Under the pieces are notes generated by a model that was given only the letters and a program-made list of their open reading frames with translations, was not told the DNA's origin and made no database searches. 64,000 nucleotides of DNA. Source: Allacma fusca (taxonomy: Eukaryota; Arthropoda; Collembola; Symphypleona; Sminthuridae). The position numbers and the translations under genes are program-made. Location: contig OX359246.1 in the NCBI GenBank assembly GCA_947179485.1, positions 52,493,632-52,557,631 on the forward strand. The letters are read 5' to 3'. Each line of letters opens with the position of its first letter. Position 1 is the stretch's first letter. This document shows positions 10,866 through 20,039 of the stretch, in pieces.

Positions 10866-11066
10866 GGTCTAAACAATTCAGACTAAGTTTATACTTAATT
10901 CTAACAATGTAAATCTTATGTTTAAATTGTCGTATTTGAACCATATTGGTGTAGACCTTTTTAGAGTTAAATAAAGCTTCTACATATTTATCGTGGTGTA
11001 CAAACTGATTACTTACTGCCTTTTGGGTACCTAGGTCTCAATTCGCTGCCAGATATTGAGTTCATT

Positions 11067-11320
11067 TTACTTGAAAGACACAAATGCTTCTGGAATCGTA
11101 CCTTTTGCCTCATCTTTCATTTTTCCAAGTTCTTTTACATCTTTAACTGAATACAACTTATGCTCGCTTGGATAATCACGATTATCATATAAATCTTCCA
11201 TTTTCTTCATATGTATATAAATATCATCTGTGCTTGCATGGTACATTAGTGAGTCAGTATCGCTTGCCAGAAGCTGTTTTATCTTTATACCTGGATAGCC
11301 ATATATTTCAAGGAAAGTTA
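11067..11320 (-). pseudogene. Polinton DNA polymerase B, motif C and thumb piece
   Basis: The minus strand reads a protein-primed family B polymerase fragment. It has 'ASDTDSLMYH' with the motif C aspartates, followed by 'DYPSEHKLYS' and GKMKDEAKG, the order seen in Polinton polymerases. The frame closes at 11067. Upstream (toward 11400) the same frame runs into LINE sequence and loses similarity at about 11320. That point is the edge of a 20-bp repeat also present at 16664-16683, where the rest of the polymerase palm lies in the same orientation. The two pieces are therefore one gene cut by an insertion of about 5.3 kb. The product would have copied the element's DNA from a protein primer. 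Confidence 0.8.
11301..11320. repeat. Left target-site duplication of the inverted LINE
   Basis: ATATATTTCAAGGAAAGTTA here and ATACATTTCAAGGAAAGTCA at 16664-16683 differ at two of twenty positions. The sequence is part of the polymerase gene on both sides, which is what a target-site duplication predicts. Confidence 0.85.
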
Positions 11321-12419
11321 GACAGTTTTCCATTTCATAGTTGATTAAGAGACCCGATTCTAGCGTTAAAATCCCCAAACAATAGGATGGGTTTACTCGC
11401 ATTTTCCAATGTCATCTCTTCAAGTAATTCCTCCAGTCACTAAATGTTTTTGTGCTTGCCCTAGCTTTATGTAAACAAAATCTGCAATAATTAAGGAGTT
11501 AATAATTCTATCTGATATTTTAAGTGTAATAAAGAAATAATCCTGTTTTAAAGAAACATAGTCAAGGCTTTTCCTAATTAAGACTAATATTCCCTAACTT
11601 GGTCTGCCCACACTTGCAGGTCTTATTACTGGCACAATAATTATATTAAGTTGCTGTGTATAATGGGAGCCATGTTACTGCATTTGTGCACCAGCCAAGT
11701 TTCGGCAATAACTATAACATCGTGATTGAAGATAATTTCTAAGTCGTTTTCATTTAAAGATAGGAAAGAGTTCAGTCCATCGGTATTCCAGTAAACCAGT
11801 TTTAGCGATAGACTGTGATTTGTAGTTCATGTTGATTTTTGATGTTCAGAATTGTTGGTGGTTTTTGACGGACGATAATTTTGGGATGGAGTTTATTTTC
11901 AAAGTATTCGTCTTTGCCATCTTTTGCGGATATTATTATCTATAGGTTTGTATAAATTCAGCCGTTCTTGTTCTTCATATACAGATTTCTTTTGTACTTC
12001 TTTAAATGGCTTAAAACCTTTCGTTGGTTATATGATATTGAAAACGGTGATCCCCTTATCTTTGAGCAGTTTGCGTTGATTAGCCTAATGTCCGATTTTA
12101 ATTTCAGGGTGACTCTCAGAATTGTTGTATCCTTTGCAGTATCTTGGTATTGGTGTTGAGAGCTTATATTTTGTATTTGGACTTTGGATGACAGATATTA
12201 TCCAGCTCGTAGCAATGGCATCGGCTTCTTCCGGATTGACAAATTTTGAAATGACCTTTGACGTCACAATATTCTCAATTCGAGTGCCCTTAAGATTTGG
12301 ACCCCTGATTATGAAGTTTCTTTTTGTTTCGGGATTTCTTTGGAACGTCAGATCATTTTAAAGTTGGAGGATGTGTCTTCGCATCTCATTCATGTCAAAC
12401 TGTTTGAGTGGCGGTTATA
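11321..12419 (-). pseudogene. Inverted LINE segment: ORF1 end and endonuclease start
   Basis: On the minus strand, 'SYNNSESHPEIKIGH'-type ORF1 sequence (about 12160-12080) is followed by a charged, Lys-rich end. The endonuclease then follows. 'WNTDGLNSFLSLNENDLEII' and 'NHDVIVIAETWLV' lie near 11800-11720, 'RPASVGRPS' near 11600, and 'PILLFGDFNARIGSL' near 11390-11350, the catalytic GDFN block. Homology stops at 11321, the edge of the target duplication. Stops and shifts are frequent. The N-terminal part of ORF1 resumes beyond the hAT insertion at 14110-14740. Confidence 0.7.
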
Positions 12420-12427
12420 TTCTCAAG

Positions 12428-14101
12428 TAGAGGTGGGGTCTGGAAACGGGTTTTCGGATTCGGGCCGGCCCAAACCCTGTCCGGCCGGGTTTTTGGCCGG
12501 GTTCGAACGGGTTAAATACGAACTTACGTCGGGCCCTGACCGCGTTTGGGCTGCACTAAAACAATGACACCATGTTAAGAACGGGCCTGGGCCTGTGTTT
12601 ATTTTTTAGTTCGGTTTTCTGGCGGGTCAGAAATTACAAATGACCCGACAATCGTAGTAGAATAGAATTTTGTACAAAAAGGTGGCATGCGTATTTGACG
12701 TTGCGCAGAGTTCAATCATTGCTTTCACGTATGTATATTAATGACAAATAATAGATCATTGTTTTTAATACGTACACATGTTTAAGCACTTTTAAACGAT
12801 CCCTTCAGCTTTATAGTTTATGTTCAAAAAATTTCAGAGCCATCAAAATGTTTTGCTACTTTAGTGCATGCTTAGGGGCTGTTCAAGTAATTCGTAACGC
12901 AGGGGTAGTGGGTGGCCTTACAAACTAACGTTATGCTTCGTTACGTGAATCGAAGTTCGTAGATCACCTTGGTACGTAACGCCATGTTTTGATTATCCTT
13001 CTTACCTCTGAAAATTAAACGGCTCGTTTTTAAAGCTTTGAAGTTTACGACGAGTTGGTGGTCCAATTATAGACACAAGTAACGTCAATTTCATACATAT
13101 ACGATTTTGCACATATATCATTGAAAACATTTGTCCAGGGAAAAGCTAAATTCGCCTTAAAGATATCAAGTATTGTGTATCATTTACTGAATTTTGTTTA
13201 TTAATTTGAAAATTTTAAATGGAACAATTTATTTCATGTGGAGCATGTTTGGAACCACTTCGCTGTAACCCGGCGGGGATCAAGAAAGTGATTAGCACGC
13301 TGTAGCTTTAAGCTGTGGACATTTACTTACATAAACTCTGCCTGGCTTCATTTTTTCAAGCAATTGAAAGCATAAACGCAGGACATTATTGAATGTGTTG
13401 TACAAGGGTACGCAGACAGTACTGATGAAGACAGTGACAAAGTGACATGTTATTGAAAGTATTCCCGAGGCTGAAGCCACAAATTGAATGAATCTAGTTT
13501 TACCGGATGAATCGTAGTCTTTAAGCAGGTATACATATATTTAATCTATTGTATTTCCTAAAGCAAAAACCCGTAACGCGTTATGTCGGGTAGGTGGTAG
13601 TTTAGTCAGCGTTACCCTAACGTTAAATCATGTGTGTGGGGTTGAAATTTTGACCAATTTTGCGTTATGAATTACTTGAATATTAGTATGGATGCATCAG
13701 TATATGTAAATAAAAATTATATTTACATATACTGATCCATTCCTACTTATCACATTCAATAAGTGTGCACTAAAATAGAACATGTAAACAAATGTTTCAC
13801 ATTGGATTCAATTGTTACTAAAAACCGGGTTTTCATCGGGTTTTATAACCATTTAAAGATCGGATTTTTAGTGAGTTCAGGTTGTCAAAAATTTTGGAGA
13901 CCGAGGTTTTAGTGGTTTCGGGTTGTAAAAAAATTTTTAAACCGGGTTTTTAACGTATTCGGGCTACACACAATTTAAGGTGCTTAAAACGGATTAAATA
14001 TCAAATATTTAGCCCGCTGGCTTGCCGGGTTGTGCTAATAGAGTATTTGTTCGGGTTTCTTCCGAGTTCGGGCCTGAAGTCAAGCCCGAATCCCACCTCT
14101 A
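12428..14101. mobile_element. hAT non-autonomous element 1
   Basis: Terminal inverted repeats TAGAGGTGGG and CCCACCTCTA are flanked by the exact 8-bp duplication TTCTCAAG (12420-12427 and 14102-14109). This is the hAT signature. The 1674-bp body holds no transposase. Both subterminal zones are packed with CGGGTTTT, TTCGGGCC and CGGGCCTG-type words in mixed orientation. A second TIR element is inserted at 12882-13680. The element interrupts ORF1 of the inverted LINE. Confidence 0.9.
12882..13680. mobile_element. TIR element (MITE-like) inside hAT element 1
   Basis: The ends TTCAAGTAATTCGTAACGCA and TGCGTTATGAATTACTTGAA are inverted copies that match at 19 of 20 positions. More CGTAACG and GGGTAGG-type words lie just inside each end. 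No open frame resembles a transposase. The left end extends outward as GGGGCTG, which the right end lacks, so the right terminus may be eroded. A related sequence appears at about 51155-51485. The superfamily is not determined. Confidence 0.65.
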
Positions 14102-14573
14102 TTCTCAAGCTTCTTAATTGCATCGTTTTGAGTAGCTACAGTATCGTGAACAGATTGGACATTTAAATCAGGGCATCAATTTTGGTAGTTAGTTGTTACT
14201 AAAAACCGGGTTTTCATCGGGTTTTATAACCATTTAAAGATCGGATTTTTAGTGAGTTCAGGTTGTCAAAAATTTTGGAGACCGAGGTTTTAGTGGTTTC
14301 GGGTTGTAAAAAAATTTTTAAACCGGGTTTTTAACGTATTCGGGCTACACACAATTTAAGGTGCTTAAAACGGATTAAATATCAAATATTTAGCCCGCTG
14401 GCTTGCCGGGTTGTGCTAATAGAGTATTTGTTCGGGTTTCTTCCGAGTTCGGGCCTGAAGTCAAGCCCGAATCCCACCTCTATTCTCAAGCTTCTTAATT
14501 GCATCGTTTTGAGTAGCTACAGTATCGTGAACAGATTGGACATTTAAATCAGGGCATCAATTTTGGTAGTTAG
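13812..14573. repeat. Perfect 381-bp tandem duplication
   Basis: Bases 13812-14192 and 14193-14573 read identically by eye. The unit contains the right 290 bp of hAT element 1, its right 8-bp duplication, and about 80 bp of the interrupted LINE. It therefore arose after the hAT insertion, and very recently, or it reflects an assembly error. Confidence 0.92.
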
Positions 14574-14753
14574 AAGAGCTACGGATTTGTTGACTGCCTC
14601 TAGAGCCTGTTTGAAGTCTATACCAATGCTATCAGTGTGTCCACCTTGATTATTTCAAAGGTTTTGCTAGTATCACCAGACTTAAGAGATTTGGGAGAAT
14701 AGCTGATAGTGTTCCGCCCCGTATACTTATTTAAAAGATAACTTAGGTATTAA
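14574..14753 (-). pseudogene. Inverted LINE segment: ORF1 N-terminal part
   Basis: Minus-strand reading gives a hydrophilic stretch (SYSPKSLKSGDTSKTFE) consistent with the poorly conserved N-terminal part of a LINE ORF1 protein. This is the 5'-most part of the inverted segment. The switch to plus-strand reverse transcriptase occurs within about 50 bp of 14740. There is no domain evidence of its own; the call relies on its place in the inverted block. Confidence 0.45.
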
Positions 14754-15730
14754 GTGATCTTGTGGTCCAGCTCTATTACAATTGAAGTCCTTAGCGGCTT
14801 AAATGCTCGGCTTTTTCAAGAGCAACTATTAATACTTGTTTTCCTTCAAAATTTCGCTTTTGTTGATTTTTCTCGAGCCTTGGATTCACTTAAGCATGCA
14901 ATTTTTATAGTGCAAACTGCGGTCAATTGGATTAAGTTTAACATTCATACAGGTAATCAAAGCTGTCTATGATAATGGTATACTTAAAATAAGATCTGGA
15001 AACTCACATACTAAATCTATAGATATCGGTGAAGGTGTTCTTTAAGTAAATTATTTAAGCCCTCTACTTTTTGCGTTGTATATAAGCGATTTGGACAAAT
15101 TATTGTTTTCTAAGGGATCACGTGGAGTCGGAATGGGAGGGATCAATGAAATTAACCACATTTTGCTCGCTGATGATAATGTTACCCTGGCTGAGTCAAA
15201 ATTATTCCTACAAAGAAAAATAAATATCTTGTCGAAATACTGTGATATTAATGGCCTTATAATTAACCTACTTAAAATCAAAATCATAATTTTCTGAGCT
15301 TGGACCTGTAATGATATGCATGATTGGCAATGGTCTTACAGAGGAGAACCTTTTGAGAATATAGCTAGCTTCGCTTACTTGGAAATTAAATTTTTCCGTT
15401 CTTACCGCTTTGAACATGCTGTATTGGATATGAAGTACAATGCAGTATTAACTATTCGTACTATTGTCCCTACTTTTCAAACCCTTTCTAGTTCAAGAAC
15501 TGACTGATGGCAAAACAGAATGAAACTGCTAGACTTCATAGTGCTACCTACACTTATATATTCCAGCCCAATCTGGGCACTAGATTATTTGTGAAAGCTT
15601 GAATCTGTACAAAATAAATTTCTAAAATCCATTGCTACTTAATGTTCCTCAAAAATTGATTTGGTTCATTTATAATTGACTTGGCATTATCCCAATCTAT
15701 GGAATGATTTCTTTTATTGCAAACATGTAG
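14754..15730 (+). pseudogene. LINE reverse transcriptase, sense half
   Basis: Plus-strand pieces give FAFVDFSRALDSLKH (motif A), then 'SPLLFALYISDLDKLLFSKG' in broken frames. 'LLADDNVTLAESKLFLQRKI' follows near 15165, where the usual YADD has become LADD. 'WSYRGEPFENIASFAYLEI' is the thumb. C-terminal sequence such as 'YSSPIWALDYL' follows to about 15700. The enzyme would have copied its RNA at the target nick. It is broken by at least four stops or shifts. The Asp pair remains, but the preceding Tyr is lost. Confidence 0.75.
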
Positions 15731-15746
15731 AGCAACTCCTGATTTC

Positions 15747-16557
15747 TCACGGTTCTTCAAGTTCAAGTAATTGTTTTAAGTTGGGGGCCCGGCGAAAAGA
15801 TTTCAAAGGTGGCAGTGGAATAATTTGAGAACCGGTAGAATTAGGGATTATTGACTTGTATAGCATAATAGCATCAGAGGCTAACACACGTGCAAGTGGA
15901 GAATAGTTAAGTACTAAAGGAATTCGTTCTGTTGTTACATTTTGGCGTGGGTTGGTTTTGTTGATTAATTCGTCTCTCGAAATTGATCTGCATTTGTTTA
16001 TAGCTTCTTTAATAACGTTTTCGGGATAATTTCGATTAAAAAAGTGTGTTGACATTATTTTAGCTTGGTTTTCAAACTCATCATTTCGGCTACATATTCT
16101 TCTTAAACGCAGAAACTGTGAATATGGAATTGCATTCAAAGTAGATTTGGGATGATATGAATAGTAAGACACATACGTGTGTGAATCTGTGGGGTTCGTA
16201 TATGTGGTTGTTTGAATAGTGTCACTTAATTGGTCCGGAATAATCAATACATCAAGAAATGGAGCTAATGTCTCATATATTTTAAATTCAAATTTTATAG
16301 AATCATGTGAAGTTGTAAACTCTTGAATATACAAATGAAGTTCGTCTTTTGAGCATGAAAATAATTTGAGCAAATCATCAATATATCTTAAATCCACGTC
16401 CGGTTTAGCTCCATGATACGTCTGATTGAATTGTTCCTCCAAATATGCCATGAATAAGCAAGCAACAACTGGGCCCATCTTAGTGCCCTTGGTTTGTTTG
16501 AAATACATCGAGTTGAATTCAAATTCAGTAAGGTCATAAATATGTGTCTAGTTCGCT
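15747..16557 (-). pseudogene. Penelope-like reverse transcriptase fragment
   Basis: A long minus-strand frame of 253 codons starts at the catalytic core. 'QTKGTKMGPVVACLFMAYLE' corresponds to the conserved GTxMGxPxSPxxAxxFM block. 'DLRYIDDLL' carries the catalytic Asp pair, and 'TLAPFLDVLI', 'HTYVSYYSYHPKST' and 'PYSQFLRLRRICS' follow in Penelope order. A frame just upstream (near 16550) adds 'YDLTEFEFNS'. Palm and thumb are largely intact, but the N-terminal RT motifs and any GIY-YIG endonuclease are absent, so this is a 5'-truncated copy. It lies in the 3' part of the inverted LINE, antisense to it. Unlike most coding pieces here, it has no internal stop over 250 codons. Confidence 0.8.
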
Positions 16558-16663
16558 TAAAAGCTACAAACTTCATAACTACTTAAATGATGAAGCTTAA
16601 CACTACTATCTGCAAATTACTATTTACAGGAAGGATTCCTGAATAAATATTTGATTTGATTTG

Positions 16664-16683
16664 ATACATTTCAAGGAAAGTCA
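16664..16683. repeat. Right target-site duplication of the inverted LINE
   Basis: ATACATTTCAAGGAAAGTCA lies directly after the TTTGA-repeat tail of the LINE and matches 11301-11320 at 18 of 20 positions. Confidence 0.85.
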
Positions 16684-17636
16684 AATATGTAGATTTTGCT
16701 CAATTCTTAAATTGTAAATTCTACATGAATAGGCTAGTTGAGTAGCACTGATTTGATTATTACTCTATTGAAAACATCACGTCTTCATCAATACTAACCC
16801 AAGCATACTTAACATACTGATCATAATCTTTAGACAATTAGTGCAATGTTTACGAACGTTTTCACATGTCTTGCTAAAGAAGGCATTTATAATACACTTA
16901 TAAAAGCTTTTCTCAAACTTTGATTTGCTTTGTTTTCTCAAATTAATATTTAGTATGATAAATGACTTAAGCCAATCACGAGTTTTAAAATTCGGGGTAC
17001 TTTGTAAACTTCACCCCATGATTAATATAAAATTTGATATTACAATAGCGAACTACATATCTAGTACTGTCTCCAAGATGTCCAATAAGTTTTTCAATTG
17101 CATGAAACTTTCCATCATGACAAAAATGCTTTTGATATTCAGAAATCATATCTTCGGTAGCATTATTCTCTCCGGAGTGGAAATCACGTTTATCATCTGC
17201 ACATTCACAAGTTAACATCCAAAATGTATTCATAATCGCTCTCATCACTTATATGCATAACATTAAAATTCCTGATTGACTCACTATATAACCATTCGAA
17301 GTCAGACACAGGTAGATTATCAAAAAACATAGTTGAGCCATTTTTGTCTAAATACATTAAGTATGATTTTCCATTGTCTTGCTTAAACGATTCCATATAC
17401 GGATTATTCGCAGTAGCCATTATCTAATATCTTTGCTATATTAGACTCATACCCGTGCGAATACCGTAGTAGGGAATATATTTCAATCAGAATTGTCTAC
17501 ACTTCTGAGACATTTAACATTATTTTCATATAGCCGTTAAAATGTGGTGAAAAATTCAGATGCGGTTAGATTTCTGTATCGAACAAATTGAACCTGCATT
17601 CTAATCTCCAGCTTTATTGGACCTATTTCAGACATG
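16664..17636 (-). pseudogene. Polinton DNA polymerase B, N-terminus and palm piece
   Basis: Minus strand. From ATG 17635 a stretch 'LEIRMQVQFVRYRNLTASEF' resembles the very N-terminus of Polinton polymerases. Sequence then jumps to 'NNPYMESFKQDNGKSYLMYL' and LPVSDFEWL (17400-17300), the start of the palm around motif A. '[20 protein letters not shown]' follows near 17030, then 'CENVRKH' near 16830 (motif B). It ends in 'ELSKIYIFDF' near 16690, just short of motif C. The exonuclease domain expected between the first two blocks is missing. The motif A sequence is damaged (DKNGST in place of DxNNLYG). It stops at the target duplication and resumes at 11320. Confidence 0.8.
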
Positions 17637-18289
17637 CACTGACGAATGACTTGCAAGATGTTATCTGATTTATCGTTAATGTATAACATAGTATTAGTAC
17701 CGTTTTTGTAATCACGATATTTGTAAACGCTAAAATAATTATTTGGTATAGCGTTTGTGATATTCCCCTTTGCTGTGTATCATTAATATGCTCACTAGTA
17801 TGATTTTGTTCGCTGCAAATACTACCGTGGTGCGAGTCTACTAAATGAACTTCTAGCCACTTATGAGAAACAAAAACCTTGACACAAAAATAACATATAT
17901 AATGTTTTCTAGGAGACTCCTTACTAAACCTAGAATGATGTTCAGTAGCAATATGATGCCTAAGCTGTTGAAACTCGAAACAAGTTTTATTACACAAGCT
18001 ACAAAAAAGCCTGTTTCTAATCTCGGAGTCATAAAAGGATGATTTAGTCAATTTAAAAGGCATGAATAAATTAACTTGCTGCAAGTTGTTTTGAATACAC
18101 TGAATATTCAAAGGTTCTTAGATGCTTGAGATATAGGTGTCACAAAATACTCTGGTTTACCTGGGAAACAGATACACGCTTAAACATCTGACCACGCCGG
18201 TTTCTAATATGAATATCTAGATGCTGCTGAATTGCAAACACTTTGTTGCAAGCACAGCATTTACGCCTAGGGTCTACTTGCAAATTCAT
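17623..18289 (-). pseudogene. C2H2 zinc-finger protein linked to Polinton polymerase
   Basis: Reading from ATG 18289 on the minus strand, three C2H2-like fingers appear: 'CCACNKVFAIQQHLDIHI', then after one stop 'FCSLCNKTCFEFQQLRHHIA' and 'CYFCVKVFVSHKWLEVHLV'. Spacing is C-x2-C-x12-H-x3..5-H. The C-terminal part is hydrophobic and unremarkable. It lies just upstream of, and slightly overlapping, the polymerase N-terminus on the same strand. It may therefore be either the zinc-finger N-terminal extension of the polymerase or a separate Polinton gene. One in-frame stop at about 18130 separates finger 1 from the rest. DNA binding is inferred from the fingers only. Confidence 0.6.
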
Positions 18290-18684
18290 TTTAATGAATC
18301 GCTTTAGAATATTTACATATATTTCAAAAATCGAAAAACAAAAGCTATAATAATATATGATGTAGCATTTAACCAGTATGAAGCAGCTGTACTACTAGTT
18401 ACTGTCTGCTTTATATACCCACAACAATGATGAAATGGATGAGAATCGGAAAAGCAATTAGCTTAGTAAACTTATCCTATCGTATGATTTCTAGATTTTT
18501 GATTATATTTTAAATTACTAACTCGATCATGTACAGAAGCAGAAACAATACATTACAAACATGAATTAATGTTACATGTTTTTAATAGGCTGAAGCAGGA
18601 AATAAAAATCACATACATTGATTTAAATTTTGCTATATAATTCATTATAGAGTTTTCGCTTCCTAAGATTACAACTCCAAAAAG
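18290..18684. other. No gene seen
   Basis: AT-rich sequence between divergently oriented frames. Nothing recognisable is present; it could hold promoters of the Polinton zinc-finger gene, but no clear signal is visible. Confidence 0.35.
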
Positions 18685-18864
18685 ATGCTGGAGATGGTCT
18701 TCACTGATCTAGAGGTGGACCAAAAATGGATATCACAGCAAATCGTTTATCAGATTCTGAGGCCGAGTAATTTTAGAGTTAATCATTCAAACGATAAATT
18801 TGTAATACTAAATAGTTTGAATGAGTTCCAACCCTACAACAATAGATATGAATTTACCGAGTAA
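18685..18864 (+). CDS. Short unknown open frame
   Basis: An uninterrupted 59-codon frame from ATG 18685, beginning 'MLEMVFTDLEVDQKWISQQI' and ending at TAA 18862. It reads like protein (mixed hydrophobic and charged residues, no low complexity), but I do not recognise it. It is divergent from the zinc-finger gene and lies just outside the recognised Polinton genes, so it may be a small Polinton gene or chance. Confidence 0.25.
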   Translation: MLEMVFTDLEVDQKWISQQIVYQILRPSNFRVNHSNDKFVILNSLNEFQPYNNRYEFTE

Positions 18865-19189
18865 AATTTAAATGAAAATTGAATAAAAAGTCCATGATGA
18901 TAATGCATTCATCCTTGCACAGAAATAGTTCAAGCTTTAATGTCGAGAAGTTGCAAATTTCGTTCAGAAACACAGAAGCTACTTCCATACAAAAGTCAAA
19001 CGCTAAAACACGATTTGTTTTACAGGCAAGGTCGAACACGAGTTTAAAATAATGTACAAACAATAAAATTAGTATTAAGGATTTTCACGAATTTGAAAAT
19101 ATTATGCTAGTCGTAATACTAATGTTAATAATGAGTCACATTTATTTGGATGAAAATGATTTTAAAATCCCCTTCAAACTTTTCTCCGT
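18865..19189. other. No gene seen
   Basis: AT-rich. A 69-codon minus-strand frame at 18854-19063 has no recognised motif. Confidence 0.35.
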
Positions 19190-19490
19190 CGTCGTTGCAA
19201 AAATATTTCCGTAAACATTATCACATGGCTGTAAACACTTTCTCTTGATTAAATATATATGCAAAATAATGCAATATATTTCTTTGAGCAAAAGTGATCA
19301 TCTTCTCCTGAGCAAAAACATTCGCTTAGAACGTTTCTCATTTTCTTTGAGCAAATATATTCCTCTTCTCCTGAGCGAAAATATTTCCTTCAAAAAATTC
19401 ACATTTTCTTTGAGCAAAAATATTCGCTTTCATATACCTTTTCAGATGTAATCCTGCTGCATTTGCTGGCCCCTTTTCTGGCTGCACTTT
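19190..19490. repeat. Second copy of the GAGCAAAAATATTCC repeat
   Basis: Four or more variants of TTTGAGCAAAAATATTC spaced about 40-60 bp apart, followed by CTGCTGCATTTGCTGGCCCC. Order and orientation match 480-870, so the two copies bracket the Polinton-derived region as direct repeats. Confidence 0.6.
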
Positions 19491-19737
19491 TAACAACTCT
19501 TATCAGTCATCAAAGCTGTGATGAAATATGAATTAATCAACTTAATGAAAAGCTCTATTTCAAAAAGGGCTGAAAAGTATTTATTTACAGGAGCAAGTTA
19601 CTAGTAGAACAGTTGAAATCGAAGTGTTGAGAATGGGAAAGGGTTCGGTGTTTATACATGAAAGCCGAGTAGGAAAAGTGAAAGGCATTCTAAAAGGGTC
19701 CAGTGGAATGCCTTCATGTCTGTGACTCATGCCTATA

Positions 19738-19992
19738 AATACTATAAGCCCTTTTCCAGGAAACTTACATTAGTCATACCTGATAAGGCTAAAACTTGAC
19801 AAGGTACTTTGAGTCATACAATAAATATACATGCTGAATATGACATTACAACAATGGGATATTACAGACATGACATACCTATATCAGTGACATACTAAGA
19901 CTATTAAGGATCATAACAAAAGAATCAATAACGGATCATAGACAAAACAAAAATAATGTAGGATTACTAAATTTGTCATCACAAAAGAACAC
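19738..19992 (+). repeat. LTR-like dispersed repeat, copy 1
   Basis: Strongly similar to 49728-49975. Shared words include CATTAGTCATACCTGATAAG and ACTTTGAGTCATACAATAAA. A TATAAATA box lies just upstream at about 19734 and an AATAAA lies inside, an order suggesting the promoter and R/U5 part of an LTR. No partner LTR or internal region was found nearby. Confidence 0.5.
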
Positions 19993-20039
19993 CAAAAAAA
20001 GAAAAATGCAAGAGGATCGTTAAATATAGATTAGTTGAA

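Larger units (their letters stand above)
11321..16663 (+). mobile_element. LINE with 5' inversion, inserted in Polinton polymerase
   Basis: The 3' half, about 14754 onward, reads plus-strand reverse transcriptase and ends in a TTTGATTTGATTTGATA tail at 16651-16667, abutting the target duplication. The 5' half (11321 to about 14740) is the same kind of LINE in reverse. Endonuclease lies next to the left duplication, and ORF1-like sequence lies next to the reverse transcriptase. This order is what twin-primed reverse transcription produces. Later events placed a hAT element, a 381-bp duplication and a Penelope-like fragment inside it. Confidence 0.75.

Noticed and set aside
11321..11402. N-terminal part of the minus-strand open frame as polymerase B
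   Set aside because: Another frame of the same bases reads PILLFGDFNARIG, a LINE endonuclease block, and the target duplication ends at 11320. The open frame here is accidental read-through.
480..19490. The two GAGCAAAAATATTCC blocks as terminal inverted repeats of the Polinton
   Set aside because: They are in the same orientation, whereas Polinton ends are inverted.
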